Program-made: the position numbers and the translations under genes
Notes under the pieces: generated by a model
Told to the model about the DNA's origin: nothing
Seen by the model: the letters and a program-made list of their open reading frames with translations, nothing else
The model's database searches: none
Shown here: positions 13,765 to 20,301 of the stretch, one piece after another
How the letters are laid out: each line of letters opens with the position of its first letter
How positions within the stretch are numbered: position 1 is the stretch's first letter
Source of the DNA: a virus
IMG/VR virus record: IMGVR_UViG_3300030451_001684
Location: 1-22,672 of that record
Length of the DNA stretch: 22,672 nucleotides
Strand: one strand, 5' to 3'

Positions 13765-15518
13765 TATGCTATACCCATTTTACCTCTTGAGTTATAAGCT
13801 TGATTTACCATGCTTATAATCATGTTTTTTCTGGTTGCAAGCAACTCATCAAAACCTGCTGCATCTATTGTAGATATATTAAAGTTTACAGTAGGAGCTT
13901 GATCGCCTGATTGCCTTAAATCTGTGTTAGATAAAATTTGACCATCTTGATTTGGTACAAATAACTCTCTTCCTGTTTCACCCACTAGATATGGTGTACC
14001 TGCTTTTACACTTCCACCTAAAGATTTATTGCCAAATATATTACCAAAAAATGATTCGACACTACCTGTTATTGGTTTTAATATTGCTTCCTGTATAGCG
14101 ATTCTTAAGATTTGTTCAATGACATAATCAGCAAAGTCTTTGAAAGCTAATTTACCATTTTTTAAACCTTCAACAATTCTATCTTCAAAGTTTTTCATGG
14201 TGTTAATTGTAAGATTCGAAATATTATCTTGAGTAACGCCTATTGAATCACTAAAAGCTTGTACTTTTTCAGATATTTCTTGTTCAAAAGTTGTTTTTGG
14301 TTTTTCTTTAAGCTCTAATTTAAAATCTTGTACTTTTTTTATTGCTGCATCAAAAACTTTTACAATAGGATTTTCTTCAGGATTTTCACCATGTAATTGT
14401 TTGTCAAGTTCAATTAACTCTGCTCGAACTTTTGTCATTTCAGCAAGCAAGTTTTCAGCACCAACTATAGCTTCATTATCTCCAAATATATCTAAAAATA
14501 TCTGATCTTCACCCATAAAAGCTCTCATAAGAGCATCATATTTATCTTTTAATTTATCAAATTCAGCTTGTACTTTTTGATTTTCTTCTCCAATATCTCC
14601 AAAAATCTGCTTACCTATTTTTGTTGACGCAAAAGTTATTAACCTTTGCTCAACTTCATTAATAAAACTTAATATACCAATAAGAGTTTGCTTCATAAAT
14701 TCAAGCACAGTTATAGCAACTTGTTTTCCAAAACCTTCAAAGCCTTCTTCAGCACCTTTAGCTTTTGCTATAGTGTCTGTAAATTTAGTTGCTATATCTT
14801 CAAGAATAGGTATAAAAGCAGAAGTAACATTTGCTGTAACTGCTGTAATTTGTTTTTTTAGAACATTTAAAGAATCTGCAAACATTTCAGCTTTTTTGAT
14901 ACTCTGACTACTTATAATAATTCCTAGATTTTCTGCTTCTTCTTCAAATTGTCTAAGACCATCAGCACCATTTTTTAAAGTATTTACAAGAGAAACACCT
15001 TCAGAATCAAAAAATTTAAAAGCTAATCTCACTTGCTCACCTGAACTGGAAGTATTTTTAAGACCATCTGCAACATCGAATAAGACGTCGCGTACATCTC
15101 TTAAAGTTCCATCATCATTTTTAAGCTCTATGCCTAATTGTTCAAAAGCCCTTTTTGCTTCTCCTGTGCCTTGAGCAGCTTCAGCAGCACGCCTTATAAA
15201 TCTTTGTAAACCCATATCAAGGGCTTCAACTTTTACCCCTGTTTGCTCAGCAGCAAAACGCATATTTTGTAAAAATTCAGCAGTAATTCCAAGCTTAGAA
15301 GAAGTTTTACCAAGCTTATCCATAAAATCAATATTTACTTTAGCTAGAGCAGAAATTGCTGTTGCAGTAGCAGTAGCAGCAATGCCGACTTTTGCAACAC
15401 CCATAGTTGCACCTTTAGCAACACCACCTACTCCTTTTAATCCTTTAGTTACAGAGTTAAAAGCAGCTTTAGTTCTATCTACTGCTGAAAGTTCAAATTT
15501 TACTTGTCTCTTTGCCAT
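13764..15518 (-). CDS. tail tape measure protein
   Basis: The 584-aa protein opens with a basic N-terminus (MAKRQVKFELSAVDRTKAAFNSV), then a Gly/Ala-rich hydrophobic segment at about 33-65 and long helical stretches with Phe/Leu repeats. The C-terminal part holds the lambda-type tape-measure motif SLGGSVKAGTPYLVGETGRELFVP at about residues 510-535. The protein sets tail length and would be ejected ahead of the DNA. At roughly 0.15 nm per residue, as known for lambda, 584 residues suggest a tail near 90 nm, shorter than lambda's. It follows the G/GT chaperone in canonical order. ATG 15518 overlaps the stop of the GT frame (TAATG), consistent with coupled translation. Confidence 0.9.
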   Translation of the reverse strand: MAKRQVKFELSAVDRTKAAFNSVTKGLKGVGGVAKGATMGVAKVGIAATATATAISALAKVNIDFMDKLGKTSSKLGITAEFLQNMRFAAEQTGVKVEALDMGLQRFIRRAAEAAQGTGEAKRAFEQLGIELKNDDGTLRDVRDVLFDVADGLKNTSSSGEQVRLAFKFFDSEGVSLVNTLKNGADGLRQFEEEAENLGIIISSQSIKKAEMFADSLNVLKKQITAVTANVTSAFIPILEDIATKFTDTIAKAKGAEEGFEGFGKQVAITVLEFMKQTLIGILSFINEVEQRLITFASTKIGKQIFGDIGEENQKVQAEFDKLKDKYDALMRAFMGEDQIFLDIFGDNEAIVGAENLLAEMTKVRAELIELDKQLHGENPEENPIVKVFDAAIKKVQDFKLELKEKPKTTFEQEISEKVQAFSDSIGVTQDNISNLTINTMKNFEDRIVEGLKNGKLAFKDFADYVIEQILRIAIQEAILKPITGSVESFFGNIFGNKSLGGSVKAGTPYLVGETGRELFVPNQDGQILSNTDLRQSGDQAPTVNFNISTIDAAGFDELLATRKNMIISMVNQAYNSRGKMGIA

Positions 15519-15664
15519 TACTTCTTGCTCTCTTCTTCTTTTAATTCAAAGTATGCAATCCAACCTTGATACTCTTCGATACTAATACTTTGCAATTCTT
15601 GTAATGTCTTGCCTAGTTTTTCCGCTAGTGCATATTGGAAAAACAAATTAGTATCTTTTTTTAC
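15518..15664 (-). CDS. gpT-like extension of the tail assembly chaperone, reached by -1 frameshift
   Basis: This frame has no usable start. It is entered from the G gene at the slip site A AAA AAG (15670-15664) and continues 48 codons from GTA 15664 to TAA 15518. The peptide starts VKKDTNLFFQYALAEKLGKT and goes on to LQELQSISIEEYQGWIAYFE. The LAExLGKTxxEL...EYxxWxAYF pattern is the signature of tail-chaperone T domains in many siphoviruses. The fused GT product would be 159 aa (111 + 48). In lambda the G:GT ratio is important for loading the tape measure; the same role is inferred here. The stop overlaps the tape-measure ATG. Confidence 0.85.
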   Translation of the reverse strand, partial: VKKDTNLFFQYALAEKLGKTLQELQSISIEEYQGWIAYFELKEEESKK

Positions 15665-15996
15665 TTTTTTTTGACATCCTCAATAGGCTCTTGCCCCATT
15701 ATTTGTTGTGCTACACGCATCAATACTTCTCTATCTACATTGTTAAGGAGATCACTTTTATTGCCAATGTCAAATAGCTTATTGCCATCGGCATCAAGAG
15801 CTTTATAAATTAGCACATAAGCCATCATCGTCAGATCGTCCTCTTTACTAAGTCTATACAACTTAGAGGTTTCGCCTAGTGATAATGGCTTACTGTAAAT
15901 GTATAAAGGCTCATTTTCGTCTCCCCATTCAGGAACTTCAATCTTAGTGATATCTTGATCGCTAAAATGTTGTTTGGCTTTATCTATAACTGACAT
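15661..15996 (-). CDS. tail assembly chaperone (gpG-like)
   Basis: The 111-aa acidic protein sits between the tail tube and the tape measure, the place of lambda G. It has a beta-strand start (ITKIEVPEWGDENEPLYIYSKPLS) followed by helices (LGETSKLYRLSKEDDLTMMAYVLIYKAL) and ends EDVKKK-stop. The three final lysine codons AAA AAA AAG form the slip site for the -1 shift into the T frame. The family coats the tape measure during tail assembly and is absent from the finished virion. The ATG overlaps the tail-tube stop (TAATG). Confidence 0.85.
   Translation of the reverse strand: MSVIDKAKQHFSDQDITKIEVPEWGDENEPLYIYSKPLSLGETSKLYRLSKEDDLTMMAYVLIYKALDADGNKLFDIGNKSDLLNNVDREVLMRVAQQIMGQEPIEDVKKK
15664..15681 (-). 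promoter_or_regulatory. programmed -1 frameshift signal: SD-like element plus A AAA AAG slip site
   Basis: On the coding strand GAGGA (15681-15677) is followed 6 nt later by A AAA AAG (15670-15664), read in the zero frame as AAA AAG, then TAA. A_AAA_AAG is the classic efficient bacterial -1 heptamer, and an upstream SD-like element stimulates shifting in dnaX. The zero-frame stop immediately after the site is also typical. Confidence 0.85.
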
Positions 15997-16385
15997 TAAT
16001 AAGTGCCTGTTGTTAAGCCACCTGTTCCTTGAACAGTAATAGTAGATTCTACTAAACCATCAAACGAAGATGTTACAGATTTACCTGTAACAATTGCATC
16101 GCCAGATAGTTTGACCTTGCCACTTGTAATGCCCTCGGGAGCAAAATTAAGTGTTACAGATGAACCAACTGATAAAGCTGTTTGTCCGTTAGTATCAGTA
16201 TCATCATAAAGAACATCAACTGATCCACTAAAATCTTTGATTGTAGCTTTATAAGTCTTTGATGAATCACCCATACTTGTATCTTCTACAACGTCTATAG
16301 ATTCATCAATACTAAAACTTCTGATTTCAGCAATAGCGTTTGAACCAACTTGTACTGTGCCTTCTTTTCCAAGAAATGTTGCCAT
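15996..16385 (-). CDS. major tail tube protein
   Basis: The 129-aa protein is all-beta: MATFLGKEGTVQVGSNAIAEIRSFSIDES, then VVEDTSMGDSSKTYKATIKDFSGSVDVLYD. It ends with a strand pair VESTITVQGTGGLT. The AEIRSFSI...DTSMGDSSKTY pattern is a recognised tail-tube signature, with a mobile loop between strands. It has the size of lambda V without the C-terminal Ig domain. Order (tail terminator, small protein, tube, chaperone, tape measure) supports the call. A GAGG SD lies inside the end of the 48-aa gene, 2 nt after whose stop the ATG begins. Confidence 0.85.
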   Translation of the reverse strand: MATFLGKEGTVQVGSNAIAEIRSFSIDESIDVVEDTSMGDSSKTYKATIKDFSGSVDVLYDDTDTNGQTALSVGSSVTLNFAPEGITSGKVKLSGDAIVTGKSVTSSFDGLVESTITVQGTGGLTTGTY

Positions 16386-16387
16386 AG

Positions 16388-16534
16388 TTATTCCTCTTTT
16401 TTAGTTTTAGAAGAAGATTTTACTTTATCTTTCGATGGGATTGCTCCTTCTTTCCAACCCTTACTCAATAAATACTCAACCGAATCTGGATGTGCATATA
16501 TTGTTGTTTTACCATTAGGACTTGTCATTTCCAT
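16388..16534 (-). CDS. 48-aa small protein between tail terminator and tail tube
   Basis: A complete short frame runs from ATG 16534 to TAA 16388: MEMTSPNGKTTIYAHPDSVE, then YLLSKGWKEG, then a Lys/Ser-rich tail ending KKEE. GAGGA lies 6 nt before the ATG, and the gene fills the space between neighbours (12 nt and 2 nt gaps). The P-x-G-x-x-x-x-x-x-P-x-x-V-x-x-Y-L-x-x-G-W pattern resembles small phage proteins of the DUF7302 kind that sit in head-tail regions. I offer that only as a resemblance. Its role is unknown. Confidence 0.7.
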   Translation of the reverse strand: MEMTSPNGKTTIYAHPDSVEYLLSKGWKEGAIPSKDKVKSSSKTKKEE

Positions 16535-16546
16535 AATAATTCCTCG

Positions 16547-16993
16547 TTAAACCGCCACGTCTGGATTAGTTTCCTTAACATGATAGGTTGTTAAAAATGT
16601 TAAAGTTGCATAACCAACAGGACTTTCACCCTCTGCATTAAACTCAATTTCGGTTGACTGTATATAAATATCTTTAGCCAAACTGTTAAGAGTTGTATCA
16701 GCAGCTATAGCTTCTTCAACTTCCTTGCTTATTGTATCAATAGTATCATCAAAGTTGGAATTTGCTTTTGCATAACATTCAACCACTAATGATAATTCTC
16801 TTTCCATTACCCTATCAGTATGCATAACAAGAGGTAAAGAATCTTCTGATTTTGTATAAATTAAAAGAGCAGGCAATTCAGAATCTTGTAAAGGATAAAC
16901 TCTACTCTCATAAACTCTTGATGCTGTTGATGTTAAACCTGTAAGCACAGTTCCAACTCTTTCACGAATTTGTTGGCGTACATGATTTGCCAT
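16547..16993 (-). CDS. tail terminator protein (gpU-like)
   Basis: The 148-aa protein has an N-terminal helix (MANHVRQQIRERVGTVLTGL), then RVYESRVYPLQDSELPALLIYTKSE, a long strand MERELSLVVECYAKA, a helix with DTIDTISKEVEEAIAAD, and a last strand GYATLTFLTTYHVKE. This helix/strand order and the xxVYPLxxxxLPALLIY motif fit lambda gpU-type tail terminators, which cap the tail tube and meet the head connector. No gpZ-like gene is present between it and the FII-like gene. The start is coupled to the upstream stop (TAATG). Confidence 0.75.
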   Translation of the reverse strand: MANHVRQQIRERVGTVLTGLTSTASRVYESRVYPLQDSELPALLIYTKSEDSLPLVMHTDRVMERELSLVVECYAKANSNFDDTIDTISKEVEEAIAADTTLNSLAKDIYIQSTEIEFNAEGESPVGYATLTFLTTYHVKETNPDVAV

Positions 16994-17340
16994 TATTGTT
17001 CCTCTAACATAAGTTGCGTAATACCTGTATTGTCTGGTTGCACATTTACAACTTTATAAGTTGCACCTGCTTTGATAGTAGTGCCATCTAAATTTTTATA
17101 TGCAGGAGCAACAATACTATCTCCATGAGCTACACTCGGAACGTCTGTTGTTTTGCAAAATGCGATAGGTTGAAAACCCTCAACATCTACAGTTCCTACA
17201 TCAATGCCAAAATATTCTTGTTCCAATATAATTTTGATAGAACTTCCAGAGCCACCTTGAGGAGTATAAGTCACAGTCATACCATGACCAAAATCTGCAT
17301 CAAGATAACCATTGAAATCTCTATCAAACTCAATTGCCAT
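16993..17340 (-). CDS. head-tail joining protein (gpFII-like)
   Basis: The 115-aa length equals lambda FII (117 aa). A short N-terminus is followed by an SH3-like beta barrel: MTVTYTPQGGSGSSIKIILEQEYFGIDV, then VEGFQPIAFCKTTDVPSVAHGDSIV and YKVVNVQPDNTGITQLMLEE. The order of elements matches FII: a strand, an F-x-x-T-D-V-type strand, then GD, then V-x-x-V-x-P-D-x-x-G. The protein forms the ring to which the finished tail attaches. It follows an FI-like gene, as in lambda. The ATG overlaps the upstream stop (TAATG). Confidence 0.75.
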   Translation of the reverse strand: MAIEFDRDFNGYLDADFGHGMTVTYTPQGGSGSSIKIILEQEYFGIDVGTVDVEGFQPIAFCKTTDVPSVAHGDSIVAPAYKNLDGTTIKAGATYKVVNVQPDNTGITQLMLEEQ

Positions 17341-17549
17341 TATTTTTTGCTACGTTTCTTTGGCTTTGGAGTTTCAGATTTTTCTAATCCTACGCTTCTA
17401 TTAGTTTCTTTTTTTGGCTTGCCTTTATATTCTTCAGCTTTACCATAACCAACCAATGATCTTCCTTCATCTACAGGAAGCTCAACTACGTCACCTGCTT
17501 TTACTTTTTCTTTGTTAGCAACTGTGTCGCTTAGTATTAAATATTTCAT
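17340..17549 (-). CDS. FI-position small protein, 69 aa
   Basis: I chose ATG 17549 because AAGGTGGG lies directly upstream. The longer frame from 17612 would run through the hairpin after the capsid gene. The protein starts MKYLILSDTVANKEKVKAGD, has VVELPVDEGRSLVGYGKAEEY, and ends in a lysine-rich tail (KPKKRSKK). The KAGDVVELP..GRSLVGYGKAE core is a small domain common just after capsid genes in phages. Position matches lambda FI, which helps DNA packaging, but the sequence is too short to claim homology. The tail could bind DNA or another head protein. Confidence 0.7.
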   Translation of the reverse strand: MKYLILSDTVANKEKVKAGDVVELPVDEGRSLVGYGKAEEYKGKPKKETNRSVGLEKSETPKPKKRSKK

Positions 17550-17568
17550 ATACCCACCTTTTCTAAGT

Positions 17569-17590
17569 TGGGTGGCAATTAAGCCACCCA
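17569..17590 (-). other. RNA hairpin between capsid gene and FI-like gene
   Basis: An 8-bp perfect stem, TGGGTGGC (17569-17576) and GCCACCCA (17583-17590), encloses a 6-base AT loop. It lies 26 nt after the capsid stop and 20 nt before the next ATG. In the coding direction it is not followed by a U run, so it is more likely a partial attenuator or an mRNA-protecting structure than a full terminator. Confidence 0.7.
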
Positions 17591-17616
17591 TTTTGTTAGT
17601 TGTTAAAACCACTCAA

Positions 17617-20301
17617 TTATGAAGCAGCACAGAAAGACACAGCGTGTCTAACAGCTACATCAACTGATTGTAAAGCAACAATTCTAACTGTACCTGAACT
17701 TGAAGATGTATAAGGATCAACAACAATGTCTAATCCTCCGAACATTCCAATAAGTAAGTCATTGAAGTTACCAAACACGTAATTGTTTGCAGTTAACTGT
17801 GGTGATACAACTGCTCTGTAGCCATTGATCTCATCGTTAACAGCAACAAATTGTGCTGTGTTACTTGCTTTTTCAGTAGTTTTTAATGTGCCATAGTTAG
17901 TTGGATGCACAATATAAGCTAAATCGCCTAGTAATGCGTTATCAACTCTAACAGCAGTTTCCATAGAAACCATTTCAGCAAAAGTTGGAGCAGCAGCACT
18001 TGAAAGTGATACGCTGTTAATTCCACTCGTATTGGTTATCCCAGTTGGATTCCCAGAAGAGCCAGAACCTTCTAATGCAGCATCATCAATAGCAATAGCC
18101 ATTGAAGCAGCTAGATCGTTTCTAACTAGATTTTCAACATCGATTGATGATTGAATCATAAGTTGTCTAGTAATGTCTGTGAACGCACCTAATGATTTAG
18201 GAGACATGCTTACATTACCAACTGTTAATTCAGATTCACCTGCAGCACCACCCTCTGAGCTAATAAAAGCAGCAGAAGCAGCAGCAGTTTTTCTAGGAAT
18301 CTTAACATCGCCTGATAGACCATTTAGCATAGTTGCTAATGGCATAACAGCAGAGTTATTTCTTAGAACATCAATGAAATCACCTGCTCTGTAGTCTTGA
18401 CCAATTAGGTCTCCATCTGAGCCTGCTGATAAATCTCTTTGATTCCAATTTCTTAAAACTTCATCTGGAAGCATAATACCTTGAGCAGTTTGCCCATATG
18501 ATCTTTGTGCAGCTTCAGAAGCTTCAAATTCAAATTTAGCGGCTTCTTGAGCTCTTCTATCAGTTGGATTTGCCATCGCATTGATAGCTCTCAATAAGCT
18601 AAATCTTTTTGTTTCTTTTTCTGTAAGACCAATATCTTTTGGAGTTTCTAAAGGAGTATCATTAGAAATGTTGTCTAATAAAATACCTCTAAACTCTTCA
18701 ACAGATTTGCCTTCAGAAATAGCTTGATGTGCTAGGTCTCTTTTGTTGTGCTTAACAGCTAAATCAAGAATCTCTTTTGAGTTTCTTGCAAATTCTTTTT
18801 TAGCAGCTTCAGCACTCTCTGATCTAACTTCATCAAGATTAATTTCTTGTTTTTCGTTTGACATAATTTGTACCTTTGCTTTTTCAGCAATTTCTTTTGA
18901 ACGTCCAACTCCAACAAGTCTACTTTGATCAGCAGGAACGCTTACACTTGAAACTTCAAGTGGCGTCCAACTAGCTCTGTAGTAATCCTCGTCTTTGTCT
19001 TTCATTCTTGTTAATTTATCCACTCGATAGCCTACGCTTATATTCATGCGTATACCATCAAGCACATCTCTAAAAACTTCTTCAGCTAGAGCAGATCGAC
19101 CAAATCTGACTACTGCTATTGTCCTGTTAGCAGTCTGATCAAGTTTAAATTCTTCAATAACACCAATTTGTTTAGTCATATCGTGATCTAACAAAAGTGG
19201 TGCTCTTCCTGATTCCATAAACTCCATGTTTATATCTTCAGCAGAGTGTCCTAAAACTTCCATTCCAAAACTTCTCTCAACTGGCTCTTCACTAGAAACA
19301 CCAATTCTTACACGTCTATTTTCTTCATCGACAAATTCTGATCTTGATAAATCAATAGTTCTGTAATTGACCTTAAGATCAACTACTTTTCTTTCTTTAT
19401 CTTCATCTTCTTCATCGTGATATGGGCGTGCTTCTTCAGTCATTTCCATTTCTTCGCCTTCTTCTTCCTCTTCGTGATGCTTTGCAAACTCGACTACAAC
19501 TTTATCATCGATTTCGCTTACATTGAGGATATGCCTATCCTGTTTATCTTCCATAGATTTCTCCTCTTTGCTTGATAAAGGATGTGATTCAGGAAGCAAA
19601 TCAGTATCATGCTTCCCACCTTGAAACCTCCCATTGCGTAAAGCAAATAAGAAGCTATTAACTCTTGCCATAGCCCAAGTCTGCGGATTAGACACATTCG
19701 GTCTAACGCTTGCAGGTGAGGTGTTGTATGCACCTATCCCTCTATCGTAGACTTTTTTTAGCGTTCCAAGAGTTGTTCTTTTTGATGCAGCATTGTTAAC
19801 TTCTTTGTTATGCTCATCAACTTTGTTTTGTAATGCCTTTTCTGTTTTTGCTGATATTTGCCTATCTGCTTGAGCCTGACTAGCAGAACCATACTCTTTG
19901 CCTTCTCTATACTTAATAGCTTCTAAAACAACATCTTTCATTTTTTGTTCACCTAATGTTCCAATAACACCCCACTTCATTTGTGCGATTACTCCTGCAA
20001 TGTTTGATGGTCGACCTGCTTTGTCTCCTGATTTAAACTGTGATCCATCTTCAAAATGTCTTGCAGCCCAAGCTTCTCTTTCTTTGATCCACTTAATGAC
20101 ACCATCGGTTTCTTCACCTGCTCTTGCTTTCGTCCACAGATTAAAAGCTTCATTACCTCTAATGTTACCTCCTGCTTTGTAAATATCATTATCATTTTCT
20201 TTTACACCTGCAATAAAATCATAATCAAATTGTGGATAGTTAGAGTTTCTTAGTGAGACTTTTTTATCATCATCTTTAGTTGGGAAATCAGTCGCCATCA
20301 T
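17617..20301 (-). CDS. fused head gene: N-terminal domain + U35 prohead protease + HK97-fold major capsid protein
   Basis: Starting at ATG 20301 (AAGGTGG upstream; 894 aa) rather than the SD-less ATG 20343, one frame carries three units. Residues 1-249 form a domain with SLRNSNYPQFDYDFIAGVK, GGNIRGNEAFNLW and AAKHF-like elements, ending RVNSFLFALRNGRFQ...DTDLLP, known beside phage head genes but of unknown role. Residues 250-479 hold a prohead protease of the U35/HK97 type: H373 in LLLDHDMTKQIG, S422 in MNISVGYRV and E449 in PLEVSSVSVPAD. Residues 480-894 form a capsid protein with a helical delta region (about 485-600) then an HK97 fold (LPDEVLRNW, GDVKIPRKT, SPKSLGAFTDITRQL, IDDAALEGSG). 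The capsid part alone is 415 aa, a normal full length. Internal ATGs with SDs at both domain borders suggest separate products as well. Scaffold function would come from the delta region. The gene overlaps the portal by 14 nt. Confidence 0.85.
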   Translation of the reverse strand: MMATDFPTKDDDKKVSLRNSNYPQFDYDFIAGVKENDNDIYKAGGNIRGNEAFNLWTKARAGEETDGVIKWIKEREAWAARHFEDGSQFKSGDKAGRPSNIAGVIAQMKWGVIGTLGEQKMKDVVLEAIKYREGKEYGSASQAQADRQISAKTEKALQNKVDEHNKEVNNAASKRTTLGTLKKVYDRGIGAYNTSPASVRPNVSNPQTWAMARVNSFLFALRNGRFQGGKHDTDLLPESHPLSSKEEKSMEDKQDRHILNVSEIDDKVVVEFAKHHEEEEEGEEMEMTEEARPYHDEEDEDKERKVVDLKVNYRTIDLSRSEFVDEENRRVRIGVSSEEPVERSFGMEVLGHSAEDINMEFMESGRAPLLLDHDMTKQIGVIEEFKLDQTANRTIAVVRFGRSALAEEVFRDVLDGIRMNISVGYRVDKLTRMKDKDEDYYRASWTPLEVSSVSVPADQSRLVGVGRSKEIAEKAKVQIMSNEKQEINLDEVRSESAEAAKKEFARNSKEILDLAVKHNKRDLAHQAISEGKSVEEFRGILLDNISNDTPLETPKDIGLTEKETKRFSLLRAINAMANPTDRRAQEAAKFEFEASEAAQRSYGQTAQGIMLPDEVLRNWNQRDLSAGSDGDLIGQDYRAGDFIDVLRNNSAVMPLATMLNGLSGDVKIPRKTAAASAAFISSEGGAAGESELTVGNVSMSPKSLGAFTDITRQLMIQSSIDVENLVRNDLAASMAIAIDDAALEGSGSSGNPTGITNTSGINSVSLSSAAAPTFAEMVSMETAVRVDNALLGDLAYIVHPTNYGTLKTTEKASNTAQFVAVNDEINGYRAVVSPQLTANNYVFGNFNDLLIGMFGGLDIVVDPYTSSSSGTVRIVALQSVDVAVRHAVSFCAAS
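18864..18877 (-). promoter_or_regulatory. internal SD/start at protease-capsid border
   Basis: AAAGG (18877-18873) lies 8 nt before an in-frame ATG at 18864, which begins MSNEKQEINLDEVRSESAEA. This looks like a natural capsid N-terminus and would give a 415-aa product. Confidence 0.6.
19552..19566 (-). promoter_or_regulatory. internal SD/start at N-domain-protease border
   Basis: GAGGAG (19566-19561) lies 6 nt before an in-frame ATG at 19554 (MEDKQDRHILNVSEIDDKVV). This SD is stronger than that of the annotated start of the whole gene. Translation from here would make a protease-capsid product of 645 aa. Confidence 0.75.

Noticed and set aside
17569-17590. Hairpin after the capsid gene as a full rho-independent terminator
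   Set aside because: The stem is good but no U run follows in the coding direction, and essential FI/FII/tail genes without their own promoter lie downstream.
19518-20195. Off-frame minus-strand frames (19518-19733, 19989-20195) inside the head polyprotein gene
   Set aside because: The overlapping main frame carries recognised domains; these frames have no SD or motif support.
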